Positions 1 through 11,700 of a stretch of DNA of 64,000 bases are shown piece by piece. The stretch's first letter is position 1. The number at the start of each line of letters is the position of its first letter. The translations under genes were made by a program, and so were the position numbers. The DNA is from Paraconiothyrium sp. Pb-2020 (Eukaryota; Ascomycota; Dothideomycetes; Pleosporales; Didymosphaeriaceae), in assembly GCA_022419385.1 (NCBI GenBank), contig JAJUBI010000005.1, forward strand, positions 3,100,001 to 3,164,000, read 5' to 3'. The notes under the pieces are model-generated. The model saw only the letters and a program-made list of their open reading frames with translations, did not search any database and was not told the origin of the DNA.

Positions 1-2645
1 TGTATATCGGGGTGTTTGCCTACGGACAATCACGGTTCGACCTGACTTTCAATCCATGCAGCGCTAATATCGCAAGGTAAGACAGTAGTGGAACCCTGAG
101 AACAGGCCTAACCCTCTCTAGCGCATGCCCGGTTATGGCTCGAACGCCTATCGAGGCGAGCGGCGTCATCCCTATCAGCCAGAACGACGTTGCTGGTATC
201 CCCGAGATCGCTCTGTCTATCCCAGACTTCGAAGGCCAAGCCATCCTGAGGATTTTTTCCAATGCGACTCAGAGCGAAATTGGCTGCTATTCCGGTGTGG
301 TGACCAATGGAAGTTCGTTTTCCCAGCCAGTGTGGGTCAGTTCCATCCTCGGAGCGTTCACCTTCATTGCTGTCGTTGCCTCCTTTACTACTGCCATCTA
401 CGGGGAGAACGTACCTGATATGCGGAAGCATTATGCTCACTCATTCTCGGTTTCGATTGTCTTTGCCGTCTGGCAGCACATTTTCTTCAGTGGAGCGCTC
501 TCTATGAATTGGCCTAGTGTGCTCGTCGCTTTCTGGAGCAACTACGCGTGGGCTGGTGGGATAATCTACATGGAGGCGATGCAGAATACAATCAACAATT
601 TCATCGGTAGCAATAAAGGGAATACCTCGCACGTGGGTGCGGCCGGAACCGGCGTTGCGAACCCAAGCATCGGCGGTGGCTTTGATATCCAGAAGATCTA
701 CAGGAGAAACGAGCTCCCTGAAGTTCCAAATGCTCTGGGGTCGGATGAGACCCTCGTAGATCGGTTTGGACAACTGATTACAAAGAGAGAGGTCTTTGAG
801 AGATTGATGTCGAAGCGAGACACCCCCACTAATTCAAGCGCTTCATCTTGGTATGGTCACCCTGTAAGACCAGGGCTTCCTCTTCCTGGAAATTTTTCTG
901 GTTTCGCCGGCACGCTGGCTCAGGAAAACATTCCCGCTTCGAACGCGTTCATGACAGGCTTCCTATGGTTCCTCGTCTTGGTTGCAGGGGTCGCTGTCTC
1001 TGTTGTGGCCTTCAAACTCCTTGTCGAAGGCATGAGGGTGACAAAGATGATGAAGCCCGACTGCCTGCTCTACTTTCGGAGGCATTGGCTCGGTTACACC
1101 ATGCTTGCCGTTCTCCGCACACTCTTCATTGGATTCTTTATGCTCATGTTTCTTACCCTTTTCCAGTTCAGCTACCTTAGCTCATCTGGGCCGATCGCTA
1201 TCGCCAGCGTTGTCTTTCTCACCATGCTGCTTGGTTTGGGCGGACTGGCTGGGTATGCGTGCTTCTACAAAATCCAGTTTGGCCGTTATACATCCGAACC
1301 GGACCGACTGAACATCGAAAAGAAAAAGTTGCTCAAAATGATTCCTTGGTACAAATTGGAACGCAATAGCGAGTTTCCACGCTCGGAGGACAAGTCATAT
1401 GTCGGCTCGGTTCGATGGTGGACAATCAGCCCCGCATCCGAAGAGCAGTCGGTGCATGATGATGACGGTTACACCAAGAGGTTCGGATGGCTTACAGCCC
1501 GCTTTCGTAGGACAAGGTGGTGGTTCTTCGCAGTCTGGCTCTTGTACGAATTCGCACGGGCTTGCTTCCTGGCCGCGGCGTCTGGGTCGCCAATGGTGCA
1601 GGTTTTTGGTCTCTTGGCGGTCGAGTTCATTGCATTCGTCGGGCTTGTCATCCTCCGTCCATTCGAAGGCCAGCGATTGAACGTCATTGCTGTGTACTTT
1701 CTTGGATTCAGCAAAGTTGTGACAGTCGCCCTCTCCGCTGCGTTCGACGTCCGGTTTGGCCTCCCACGCATCACCGCAACAGCCATTGGTATCGTTATGG
1801 TCGTCATCCAAGGTCTCCTTACAATCGCGGTCTTAATATGTATCATTCTAGGCGCCATTTCAAGCTATATGTCGGTGACGCGCAATCGCGACATGTTTCA
1901 TCCGAAGCGGTGGGTACCGATGCGCGAAAAGTACCTCGAGCATCTGGAGTTCAAGGTGAAGGATATTCCGCGACCACCAAAGCCAAAGCCGGAAACTGTA
2001 GCTGAAGCAGCCGCGGTGGACCCAGGGCTGCCGAAAGAACCGTACTTCACTTTGAGCAGCATTCGGCGAATGGCCAAGGTCGAAGACGAGGATGAAGAGT
2101 TCATGAAGGAAATCAGCGGTGAATCTTCTCATATGACTCTAGACCAACCGAAACGCGGCTCGTTCAATGGGACCGCAGTAGGCCGTGAAAGGTCTCCGAG
2201 CATCCGGTCTAACATATCATACTCGGGGCTGCCGTACGGTGCACGCGTACATCGTGCGAGCTGGAGTACCCAAGACTTTGCCGAAAACTTTGCGCCAACG
2301 CGCCAGAGAACATCGAGTAACCCGTTGGGTACCGCAGAAGGAGGTAGGCGAATCTTGAACAGCGGCGTGCCCCCCCTCGTCACGCGAATCTCAAGCGGCG
2401 AAAGCGTAGCACGGCGACCCAGCCCGCGCAGCGCAAGTGTTTCTCGATCTATCACACCGGTGAGATGCCCAATTCCTCGACCTAGCAGCACGCCGAGAGG
2501 CAGGGTGTCTGGCGGGTCAAGACCACAGCTACAGACACTGGTCAGCGAGTCTCACTTTTCAATTGCCCCGACTAGCGGACACGCTGTGGATGTAACGAAG
2601 AGACGCAATGAAGATGAGAGAGACGATGATGGGGGCGAGGATTGA
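1..2645 (+). CDS. TRP-like (FLC/Pkd2-type) membrane ion channel, 5' end outside window
   Basis: Polytopic membrane protein of the fungal TRP-like/flavin-carrier family (ML-like lumenal domain followed by a TRP-type channel domain), thought to act in calcium or flavin transport and wall integrity. I read two exons: <1-76 (codons from base 3) and 122-2645. The 45-nt intron 77-121 has GTAAGA, a CTAAC branch site and CTCTAG. Joining the exons gives SRFDLTFNPCSANIASACPV, which looks like the end of the ML-like domain, so the first ATG at 135 is internal. At least 865 residues are visible. Hydrophobic segments lie near bases 330-400, 440-520, 950-1040, 1100-1280 and 1520-1860. The last ~250 residues are hydrophilic, with Ser/Arg/Pro-rich and acidic stretches, and are probably cytosolic. 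The family call rests on recalled sequence pattern. The signal peptide and most of the lumenal domain lie upstream of the window. Confidence 0.85.
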
Positions 2646-4119
2646 AGATTACGAGCGCGTCTCGATACGACAGCTATTAACGAGCTCAACGAAATCACGG
2701 TACACACGAAAAAGACGGACGTTTTTGGCGTGTTTTTCTCTTTTTGCATTACGGCTGTTGACGATAGCTTAGGAGGTGACGAGCATTGGTGGACTATGCT
2801 GCATCCTTGCTTATCTTCTGCATAGCGGCATCATCAACAGGTCTGCATCGTCGTCGCGATGGTTTTCTTGGCGAATTTGGTTAGATTATCTTGGTATGAC
2901 CAGCATGATAACGGGTATATGCTCTTACAGGATGTGGTATGGTACTAGAGGAGCTAATGACCTGTACATATATCGTGGACGCAATGGGAAGTGTTGAATT
3001 GCAGTTGCCATATCTCGTCTCACCTCAGCACGCGGCACACGTGCCAATCCTTTACAAGATGGCGCTCGTCCATGTTAGCGAAACGGTCTGGAACGGAAGC
3101 ACGGATGCAGAACAGGCATGGAGAGGGTTTGGAGATTGGCAATCTGGCGGGCAAGAGAAGCGCATGGTGACGCCACGTTGGCAGGGGTGGAAAACAAGGC
3201 ATGGGTGAGGTGCGCCATGTCGGTTGAGCTGTGACTTCGGCTTCGGAGGTCTGGGGTACGTCATTGTGCGATGATGAAGTTCGTGGTTGGTACATATGTA
3301 TCCTTTGCAAGAGGCTGGTGGAGCGCTCAGGGCATGTTTGCTAGAGTACCAAGGTTGTAGTGCTAGGCGTAGCTGTGCGGTGATTCAGCGGCGGGGCGAC
3401 GAGTGTGTGGGCATTCACTGTCCATTCGCGCGATGCTATCTCAGCCGGCAAGTGCATCCGGCGCGCATGTCCCAATGTGTGCGCTGCCCGCTGCCGATGG
3501 CGCGCGCAATCGCGATGGCAGCCACGGCGTGTCCCTGGACGGAAATTTCGTGTGCCTCTCATGCCGTCATGGGCGGATATAAGCTTGTGGCTCTGTGGCG
3601 CGTGAGGGCGGCTGCAGGGATCAGGCAGCTGCACCATGGCCCGATCGGGGCAGCAGGGCGCGCATCGCTTCCGCTTCGGGCGGACGTCGAGACAAAGCGG
3701 CGTGGGTGTTGTCGGGCGCAGGCGCTCAGAGCAGGTTTTGCGTTTTGCGTTTTGCGCGCCATGTGCGTTTGCGGGTTGCGGGTGGGCGTGCATGGTGCAG
3801 CCGGCGTGCTGGGCCGTGTGTCGTCGGTGTGCTGCGAGGGAGCACACCGAGATTGGGGGGTGACGTCAGGCGCGTTGGCCAGGCAAGAGCGCAGGAATGC
3901 GCCTGCTTTATAAGAAGGCGGTACACACTCGAGCGTCAGTCCCCTCCATACCTCGCAAGTCCCGAACACCATCAAAAAACACACGACCGAGCACACCCAT
4001 CCAGCTCCCGCTGCCAATCCCAACCAAATCTCGTACGCTGACCACCCCGTCCACCCAACCCCAGCTGCTAACGTCGCACAGCCAAAACACCACACCACAA
4101 AACCCCCACAACCGTCACC
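2646..4119. other. Intergenic, GC-rich toward its right end
   Basis: No gene could be supported. From about 3290 to 3900 the DNA is GC-rich, so several frames on both strands stay open (up to 269 codons on the minus strand, running over the next gene), but their translations are Ala/Arg/Cys-rich and resemble no family. The right end is the promoter and 5' leader of the small gene at 4120: a TATA motif at 3909, then a C/A-rich leader. Confidence 0.5.
3909..3914 (+). promoter_or_regulatory. Candidate TATA box
   Basis: TATAAG inside CTTTATAAGAAGG, just after GC-rich DNA and 206 bases before the ATG of the 71-aa protein. The position suits a fungal TATA promoter with a long CA-rich leader. No transcript data. 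Confidence 0.4.
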
Positions 4120-4390
4120 ATGGGCGCCGTAGTCTCCTGCGTAAGCCACCGTCCTGACCCTTGCCTGTGCCCTACATTGCTCACATCCTCGACAGATCCA
4201 GTCCATCTTCCGCACCATCGGCAATGTCCTCATGACCATTGTCCACGCCATCGGCGCCGTCTGCACCGCCATCATCAACGGCATCGTCGCTCTCTTCGAC
4301 ATCATCATCAGCTGCCTGACCTGCGGCAAAGCCGGCTCCAGGCGCCGTGGCATGAAGACGCGCACCACTCACCATACTAGTAGAGTCTAG
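4120..4390 (+). CDS. Small conserved hydrophobic fungal protein (71 aa)
   Basis: Two exons, 4120-4140 and 4196-4390. The 55-nt intron has GTAAGC, a CTGAC branch site and GACAG. The first exon codes only MGAVVSC and the second continues IQSIFRTIGNVLM. The 71-residue product is one long hydrophobic/amphipathic stretch (Ile, Val, Ala, Gly; residues 3-50), then a Cys pair (SCLTCGK) and a basic tail (GSRRRGMKTR). I recall similar short MGAVVSC-starting proteins in many ascomycetes; none has a function known to me. The Gly2 and nearby Cys7 could carry lipids, which is inference. The protein may sit on a membrane. A strong-looking promoter (TATA, CA-rich leader) suggests high expression. The splice fits perfectly and explains why no long frame is seen here. 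Confidence 0.8.
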
Positions 4391-4759
4391 GTGGTCCCGC
4401 CCGAGTAAGATGGATGCACCGTTGACGAGCCTTAAGGTCATCGTATGAGGCGGGATTTGGGCGTCTAGGCTGACTCGAGTGCCGCGAGAGGCATGAGCCG
4501 TCCATTCGGAAGCATGAAGAACCAACTGGAGCTAATGCATTGCTACGGACTGTACGATAATGGTTTTCGACCGTGGGGAGCACGAGACGGATGATGGGCG
4601 CATTCTTGATGATTGCGTTGTAACAGATACCCCTTTTTGAATCAAATGCTACTTCAAATACTTCTCTGTTCTTGTGCTGCTGTGACAGCTTTACTGCGTC
4701 GAATTGACATGACTGGTGACAATGCAGTGCGCCTTCGAATCATGCTAAAGAGATTCTCT
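4391..4759. other. Intergenic between convergent genes
   Basis: Holds the 3' ends of the small hydrophobic protein gene (+) and ARG4 (-). Nothing else seen. Confidence 0.6.
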
Positions 4760-6235
4760 CTACAGCTGCTTTTTCAGCATCTCCATCTGCTCTCTCACCG
4801 CGCTCTTGCTGGTACCCCCCGTTGCATTCTTCAGCTCCACAGCACGCTCATAGTCGAGGCACTCAACCACATCATCGCCTAACCGCGAATCAATGCCCTT
4901 GAGCTGCTCCAAGGTCAGCTTGTCCATTGGTACATTCTCCTTCTCTGCCAACGCAACCACCCGCCCGGAGATGTGGTGGCCCTCGCGGAACGGTACACCC
5001 TTCCTGACGAGGTAGTCCGCGAATTCAGTCGCCAGCATCTCGGGCGCTAACGCAGCCATCATTTTCTCCGGGTTGATTGTGAGCGTAGATAACACCCCCG
5101 TGGCGATCTGCATCGAATCGCCCACGGTCTTGATGTGGTCGATGAGCGGCTCGACGGATTCCTGGAGGTCCTTGTTGTACGTCGTGGGCAAGCCCTTGAT
5201 GGTTACGTACAGCCCGGCCATGTGTCCGAATGCGCGACCCGACTTTCCTCGGATCAGCTCGAGTGAGTCGGCGTTCTTCTTCTGCGGCATGAGCGAGCTG
5301 CCTGTCGAATATGCGTCTGCTAGTCGCACGAACCCAAATTCCAAGCTTGAATAGATGATCAGGTCCTCGGCCCACCGCGACATCTTGAGCATGAAGCTGG
5401 ACCCCCACTGCAGAGTCTCGAAGACGAAGTCGCGGTCGCCGACGGCGTTCAGCGAATTGGGAAGGAGTCCTTCGAAGCCAAGTTCCTGAGCCATGGCATG
5501 GCGGTCGATGTTGAAGGGGTTGCCAGCGAGGGCACCGCAGCCAAGTGGCGAGCGGTTCACGCGCTTGATGACTTCGCGGAGGCGCTCAAGCTCCTGGGAG
5601 AAGGCCGTCGCATGGGAGAGCACCCAGTGGGACCAGCGGACGGGTTGCGCCTTCTGGAGATGCGTGTAGCCCGGCATAAGCACCTCGATTTCTGCCTCTG
5701 CCCTCTGCACGCTCGTCTTGATGAGCTGCACAAGGTACCCTTCTAGCGTCCTGAGCTCCTCCCTCAACCACAACCGCATATCTGTTGCGACCTGTTCGTT
5801 GCGACTTCGGCCCGTATGCAGCTTTCCTCCGATGTCCTTGCCGATGATCTCGCTCAGCCTCCGCTCGTTCGCTGTGTGTATGTCCTCATCGTTGCCCTTG
5901 ACCATGAAGCTGTTTGACGCCCACTCTTCCTTGATCTGTGCAAACCCCTTCTCAATCGCTGCGAATTCGTCTGAAGTTAGGATGCCGTTGTTTAGGTTTG
6001 CGCGAGCGAATGCGATGCTACCGGCGATGTCTTGGGCGTAGAAGAGACGGTCGTAGGGTAGGGACGCATTGTACTGCTCCATTACCGGATCAAGGCCCTC
6101 TACACAATGTCAGTGTGCGATCACACACGTATGATGGTATTTGAATGATAGGGCACATTAGGGCCTTGAGGTATACTGACGTGTGAAACGGCCTCCCCAG
6201 AGCATGTTCTCTGCGACTTTTTTCTGCGACGCCAT
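4760..6235 (-). CDS. ARG4: Argininosuccinate lyase
   Basis: Cleaves argininosuccinate to arginine and fumarate, the last step of arginine synthesis, as a homotetramer. Exons on the minus strand: 6235-6181 and 6099-4760. The 81-nt intron 6100-6180 has GTCAGT and TGTAG. The first exon codes MASQKKVAENMLWGGRFT, joining to QGLDPVMEQYNASLPYD, the family N-terminus. The product is 464 aa, the normal length. Visible motifs: HTGRSRNEQ (residues 113-121), PGYTHLQ with the conserved His (about 165), and the fumarate-lyase signature GSSLMPQKKN (285-294) carrying the catalytic Ser. All key residues are present, so the enzyme should be active. The 5' leader has a TG repeat. Confidence 0.97.
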
Positions 6236-7661
6236 AATTGTGTGTGTGTGAAGGAGGTCTAACGGCGAATTGAGGTGTGCGCTGCGATATCAATCGATGA
6301 CTGTATGCGTGTTCCAGAAAACTGTATGCGCCGTATCGGAGACAGGGATGTGCTGTGGCGCTAATTGCGGGGCGTGTTTTCCCAAACGCGTAAAAGACGG
6401 GGTTCTACTTGTAGCCATCACAACATTGAACCATCGCTCTGTGCCATTCGTGTCGAACATCGGTCGGCCCCATGATGACGTGAAAGTTGACGACCATTCC
6501 CCTCAATGTGCGCCATGAGATATACGAAATGTCTTCGCACATGGAGTTAGACGGAGAGACAACTTACACTAGAACTCCGTATTAACAACGAAAATCCTGT
6601 TCAAGATGACATAATAGTTATTAAGGTAGATATAGCGTTGTAGCGCTATAAGGTGTCTTGGTTTAATTTTACTCTGATCTTGCTTTTAGTATTCATGGGC
6701 TCGACTTGGCACGATACACTGGCGCATTGCTTCCTGGGCCCCACTAACTATACGTGCTGCAAGCGGGTCTTACGGGATTCATAGCCTGAGAAGATACTTG
6801 AAAACTCACGTCTGTCGGTTTTTTCTCGCACCGAACACTAAACAGTTCTCCTTAAGGTTCACGAGACGCAGATCGTTCATGTTAAGAAGATGTTCTAGGA
6901 TGTCTCGTAGGTCAAGTCATGAGGAAGAGTCGTGTTATGGGCGCTTCGGGAACGTGCTTATCAAATTGAGTAGTAGGTAGATGCTCTCGTGGGAAGTCAA
7001 GATATACTTGGAGACTCGTGAATGCGAGGTACATATGTAGCCTGCGCGCGTCGCACTGTTGATACTTCGTCCACACCTAAGAGACGCGCATGTCCGTATG
7101 TGCATTTGGTATCACGAAAGGCTACAGCTTTGCTGGTATAGCTGTCGGACGATCTTGCAAAGTGCTAGCCAAGGGTGACTCAGGACTTCTCAGCGTATAC
7201 GGATGAAGCCATAGCTACTCTCGCAAATGCCCTCATGTTGCCTCTTTTTGAGACGCATTTATGCATCTTGTACACTTTCGAAGCATTACCGATCAAAACG
7301 AGCGCAGGCGAGTTGCTTCGGTCAATCAAGTGCCCTCCCACCAGGACGTCGAGGGCGTGAATAGGGGTGTTGCGGTTTCACAACGTGTCAAAACGAATGC
7401 CTTTGTTCTCCTTGCGAGTATCTGAACTTCCAGCATTGTTACCATCCTACCAACACAATGCTGCTTTCGTTCTTCTTCACTATGCATGTGAGTGTTTTGC
7501 TATAAGGTCGTCGTGTACGCCATATTGAGCTCCTCGGAGATTCCCAGTCTTGACGCAATACGATCAAGGCAGATATATCCGGCAACTTCCACAAACCTTG
7601 ACCGCTCGCCACTTGAGACGCACCTGCAGTTTCGGATTCTTCTCACTTCGAGTCTTCCAAC
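6236..7661. other. Intergenic, partly AT-rich
   Basis: Divergent upstream region of ARG4 (-) and the kinase-like gene (+). About 6560-6720 is AT-rich. Open frames here are short (at most 130 codons, running into the kinase gene in another frame) and resemble nothing. No RNA gene recognised. Confidence 0.5.
6239..6250. repeat. Short TG dinucleotide repeat
   Basis: Six TG units just upstream of the ARG4 start codon, probably in its 5' leader. Of no clear function. Confidence 0.6.
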
Positions 7662-8738
7662 ATGTCCGCGCACACCAACCCCCAGTGGAAGGATGCCCAG
7701 ACTTTCCGCTCTAGTTTCACGTTCAAGGGCGGAGTCGCTGCGGGGATGGATGGGACGGTCTCCCACTGGCAAAATCACACCACTGGACAATCCGTCGCCG
7801 TCAAGACCGCTAATTTTGGCCGCTCGGCGATTCTGCAAAAGGAAGTCGCAGTCCTCAAGAAGGTACCTCCGTACGAGCACTTAGTGTCCCTCCTAACCGA
7901 TTTCCAGGATTGGCAGCCCGTTGGCCCGGCGCTCGTATTCGAGCTCGCACCCTGGGGTGACATGTTCTCATACCGAAAGGCTCTGAGGATGCAAGTGGGC
8001 GGAGATGGAGTACCAGAAATTACATTATGGAAGTTCCTGCGCGATATGAGTCTGGGGTTGGACTGGTTGCATAACTGCACTGGTGAGCCACATATCCACG
8101 GCGATTTGAAGCCCGAGAACGTTCTCGTCTTCTCGCCGCCTGGATGGAACAACCATGACGTTCCGCTGCTGCCTACATTCAAAATATGCGATGTTGGTAG
8201 GCTCTTGCCGCTTAGCAAGACCACGAACTTTCATGGGACGTATGAGTTCGGGCCTCCCTTCGCAGAGCGAGGCGTCAAACAGACGCCATCCTGTGACGTG
8301 TACTCGATTGGAGCGTCGATGCAATGGTTCGCCCTGGGTATATTACCCGTGATGTCGAACGTCGAGTTCATCAAGTTGCAGAAAGAAGAGGGCGGGCCTA
8401 TCCCATCTCTGCAAGACTTGAAGTACGACGAGGCGTGGCGTGCTAAACTTCCTCCAGTGTACCGGCCGCTGGATGCTTCCATTGACTTTCAGAAGCATAT
8501 TATGAAGCTTGAGAGGCCGGTGCCACCTTGTTCTCACGAGCTCAACAAGTGGTATGATAAGATCACAGAGGTAGAGCTTGAGAAGCGCATCTCTTCTCGA
8601 TCGTTGGCTAGAAAACTCGTTCCGCTGGCGGATATTCATATCCAGATGGCGAATAGGAAGTGTTGTTATGAGGTGGCACGCCAGGGGTACAATGAGGCTA
8701 ATGCTCGACATCAAGCAAAGCCTAATTGGCGATACTAG
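7662..8738 (+). CDS. Protein-kinase-fold protein with altered HRD and DFG motifs
   Basis: A 358-aa intronless protein that is almost only a kinase domain. Seen: SVAVKTA with the likely ATP-anchoring Lys48; HIHGDLKPENVL (residues 144-155), where the catalytic Asp148 and Asn153 are kept but the HRD Arg is Gly; CDVGR (176-180) in place of DFG, metal-binding Asp177 kept; and CDVYSIGA (211-218), matching the DVWSxG motif of subdomain IX. The Gly-rich loop is poor (FKGGVAAGMDGTV). The domain is followed by ~100 residues of helical lobe. An HGD kinase lacks the Arg that usually makes activity depend on activation-loop phosphorylation. Such fungal kinases are often in variable, lineage-specific families. 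Substrate unknown. It could be an active atypical kinase or a pseudokinase; kept Lys/Asp/Asp argue for activity. Confidence 0.8.
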   Translation: MSAHTNPQWKDAQTFRSSFTFKGGVAAGMDGTVSHWQNHTTGQSVAVKTANFGRSAILQKEVAVLKKVPPYEHLVSLLTDFQDWQPVGPALVFELAPWGDMFSYRKALRMQVGGDGVPEITLWKFLRDMSLGLDWLHNCTGEPHIHGDLKPENVLVFSPPGWNNHDVPLLPTFKICDVGRLLPLSKTTNFHGTYEFGPPFAERGVKQTPSCDVYSIGASMQWFALGILPVMSNVEFIKLQKEEGGPIPSLQDLKYDEAWRAKLPPVYRPLDASIDFQKHIMKLERPVPPCSHELNKWYDKITEVELEKRISSRSLARKLVPLADIHIQMANRKCCYEVARQGYNEANARHQAKPNWRY

Positions 8739-11700
8739 ACGTCGTGTTCACATCGTGGGAATAGTTGTGCAGTCGACTAAGGTTCGCTCGGACGGTGGCA
8801 GAGACAACCAAGATGCTGGACAAAGTGGACAGCAGCACGGGTCCTGCAGGTCAGGGCTCGTCCAGTGCATACCTACGCAGCATACCTCTTCCTCACATCG
8901 CACCTCACAATTCGAGCGCTTCGCAACGTACTGTAAGCGTACCACCAGACCGTTTCACTGATGAAAATGTAATTGCTTTTTCCTACTCTTTGTTATGTAT
9001 AATTGAACCCAAGTACAATCCATGAAATTACCATCGCATTCTCTTCTTGGTCATCTTCCAGTCTCTGTGCTTGGCCTCTACGCTGACATCCATTGATCCT
9101 CCGGTCATCTCGGTTGTTTCCATCCATCTCCGACGCCCGAATTCTCCGCTATACCGCGGACCCTCCGTCTTGAGCCATACTATCCCACGTAGCCTATACC
9201 ATTCCACCAAGAACCCTCACACCACCGCAGACACCAAAACACCTATTACGCGTCTTGTACGGACATGTCGGAAACCGCGGTTGAGCGTGCTGGTAGGGCC
9301 CACACGTCGGATGACGGACGATCGTGGCCCGCTAAACGCTGGGAAGGGCCGAATTATGCGCACGGCTGCGCGTATGGCGGAGACGCTGCCTGAAACGAGC
9401 GTGAGGGGAAGCATGTTTGGCGCACGATTGGAGACACAGCTGGGGTATATATATTGGATGTGTTGCAGCTCGCCGATGAAGAGGATATGGTGTGTTCCTG
9501 ATGCTCATTTACGCTACATAGGTTAACACTGCTTGCTTTTTGATATCAAGGCTCTTGTGTTCAAGCGCGTTATACCATTTCGCTACAAGAATTATCTCCC
9601 TGCAAAGAGATAGTCCAACCAAGATGTCGACGACGTATTTGTCGATATACGATCTTCTGCGCATCGCGTACACGTATGAGTCGCAAGCGCTTGTTGCAGA
9701 GGGTTGCGAGAATGGATGCATTGCCAGTGTTTCCACTTGTCCGGTACGTCTTATCCTGTGTTCAAAATCCTACTGAATTCTGTGCTGACGCCGGACCTAG
9801 ACACCCAAAATATGTAAGAACGGAGCGCCATCTTCTTATGAAACTTTGGAGACGGATTTTACGCAGAAGTTCGCGCGCAGGAAGAGAGTTAGCTGCGTAT
9901 CCATGCCATGAAGGAACTGCAATTCGGCTTGTTTATCATTGCAGAAGCTGTGTTGAAGTTCCTATAACGGAAATCGCGGAGGGAAATCGACAATTGAAGT
10001 TGCCGCCGGTGCCAATACCAGGCTGCGTGTCCTCTGGACTGTCGAGCTTGCCATAGGTCCTGCGGTTGTTTGTCACCGGCTTTCTTGCGGCGGCGGAACG
10101 CTGAGCGGACCTTGAACTGGATACGGTGTAGGACAATGACGATGGGGGGAGAGGATAGAGCTAGACAACGACATTCCTTGGGGAGCTTGTCGGGGTCGAT
10201 TGAGATATCCTGGTCGGTGGCGAGGAAAGACAGATGTCGAGGTTAGGCGAGCGTGGTCTGTTGAGTGAAGGCGAGCAGTTCGAAGGTGGCGTGGATCATT
10301 CGCCGGTAGATTTGTTGCTCGTAACTGCGTTTCTCCACCACCGTGTGTCGCTTTCACGGCCTGTTGCCCCAAGCTTTTGCCCCTTCGCTCCTTCACCGTT
10401 CCTCAACACCCGCCTGCTCGCCATAGTTCGACACGGATACCATGCAGCAGGTTGATCAACTCCTTCAACAGTGCCAATGTATACGAAGCTTGCCCCTTTC
10501 CACAGCCTCGATCAAGCTTCTCGTCAGCATACGCGGTCAATGTAGCCCGACGCAGCGGCCACAAATGCGGCAATCGCGAACATGGGACACAGCATTGATT
10601 CTCAGTCCAAATCATTTGGCATATAGCACCAGAGATCGCGCGGAAAGTGACTTATTGAGGCTGGTGACGCCGGCGTCTGTGGGGAACTTCCGCGCGTGAG
10701 CTGCGCTGTCTCGGTGCCAGATTGACTCTTGCGCACTCGACCTGAGGGAAGAGCGCAGGATCTCCAAAAGCCCGCTTGCGCAAGTCCAACGCTCTTGTAA
10801 ATCTCGCAAGAAGCTCATGGCCGGAGCATACTAGGTGAAGACCTACAGCGGTCCAGCATAAACAAGGATGCACCATAATCGCGCCGCGATTACCATCTCT
10901 AACGCTGTGTAGCAGTACAATCAAGGCATGCTCAAAAGCTCCGGCGTTATCCAACGGTCTTCTCTCGGCGATCTCTGCGGGCTTGATCAAGGATTCAACC
11001 CAAAGAAATAACCCTGCTCTTGTTGCGCCTCGGTGCAAACCCATCAGCGAACGTTACCACGAAGCTATAATAAACGAGGCACCGACCGATAACTTCCACC
11101 ACCATCATTCATTTGTCCCGATAAATTGGACGAACCAGTTGATTCATAGTGCGGCCGTTGCACCTAGATCGACCAGACTATGTGCATGTCCAAGGAGAAT
11201 TAATCTTGAAGTAGGTTTGTTTCGGCAGGATGACTGGCAACTCCCTCGAGGTGAGCGAAAGATCCCTGGGTCCATGGATCTCATTCCACATATGGCATTT
11301 GCCTGTTGTGCATTCCCTCCCACAGAGGAACAGACCCACATCGCGTTTCATAACACTATGTTGTCGGGTACGATGTATCGGTGAACAACTGACTTGACCA
11401 AAGAATCTGAACAGGCTCGTTGATACTTCTCTCGCACATCTCCCGGCTTAGAAACTGTTGCATCATTCCACTCTCAGTACGCCGTTCATTCTCGCCTTGG
11501 CCGGAAGGATGACTTGCCTCTAGTTGCCGACCGTGTTGGACTTATCATCTTCAATGAACAGCCGTGTCTCCAGGGTACATTGAACGGTCTCCCGTCAAGC
11601 ATCCTGAGCTTTAACGCCCAAGCACTCTTACACAGAGGCAGGCCCCATCCCTGATTCGAGGTGCGTGGGAAAGAAGGAGATGAAGCCGCCATACTGCTGA

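Noticed and set aside
3559..4368. 269-codon minus-strand frame
   Set aside because: Lies in GC-rich DNA, has an Ala/Gly/Met/Trp-biased sequence without any family likeness, and runs opposite the well-supported two-exon gene at 4120-4390.
9028..9414. Two collinear minus-strand frames separated by one in-frame TGA
   Set aside because: Looked like a gene with a single stop, but the joined sequence resembles no family and the possible introns give early stops.
9047..9526. 159-codon plus-strand frame
   Set aside because: Low-information sequence with no domain and no supporting splice or promoter signals.
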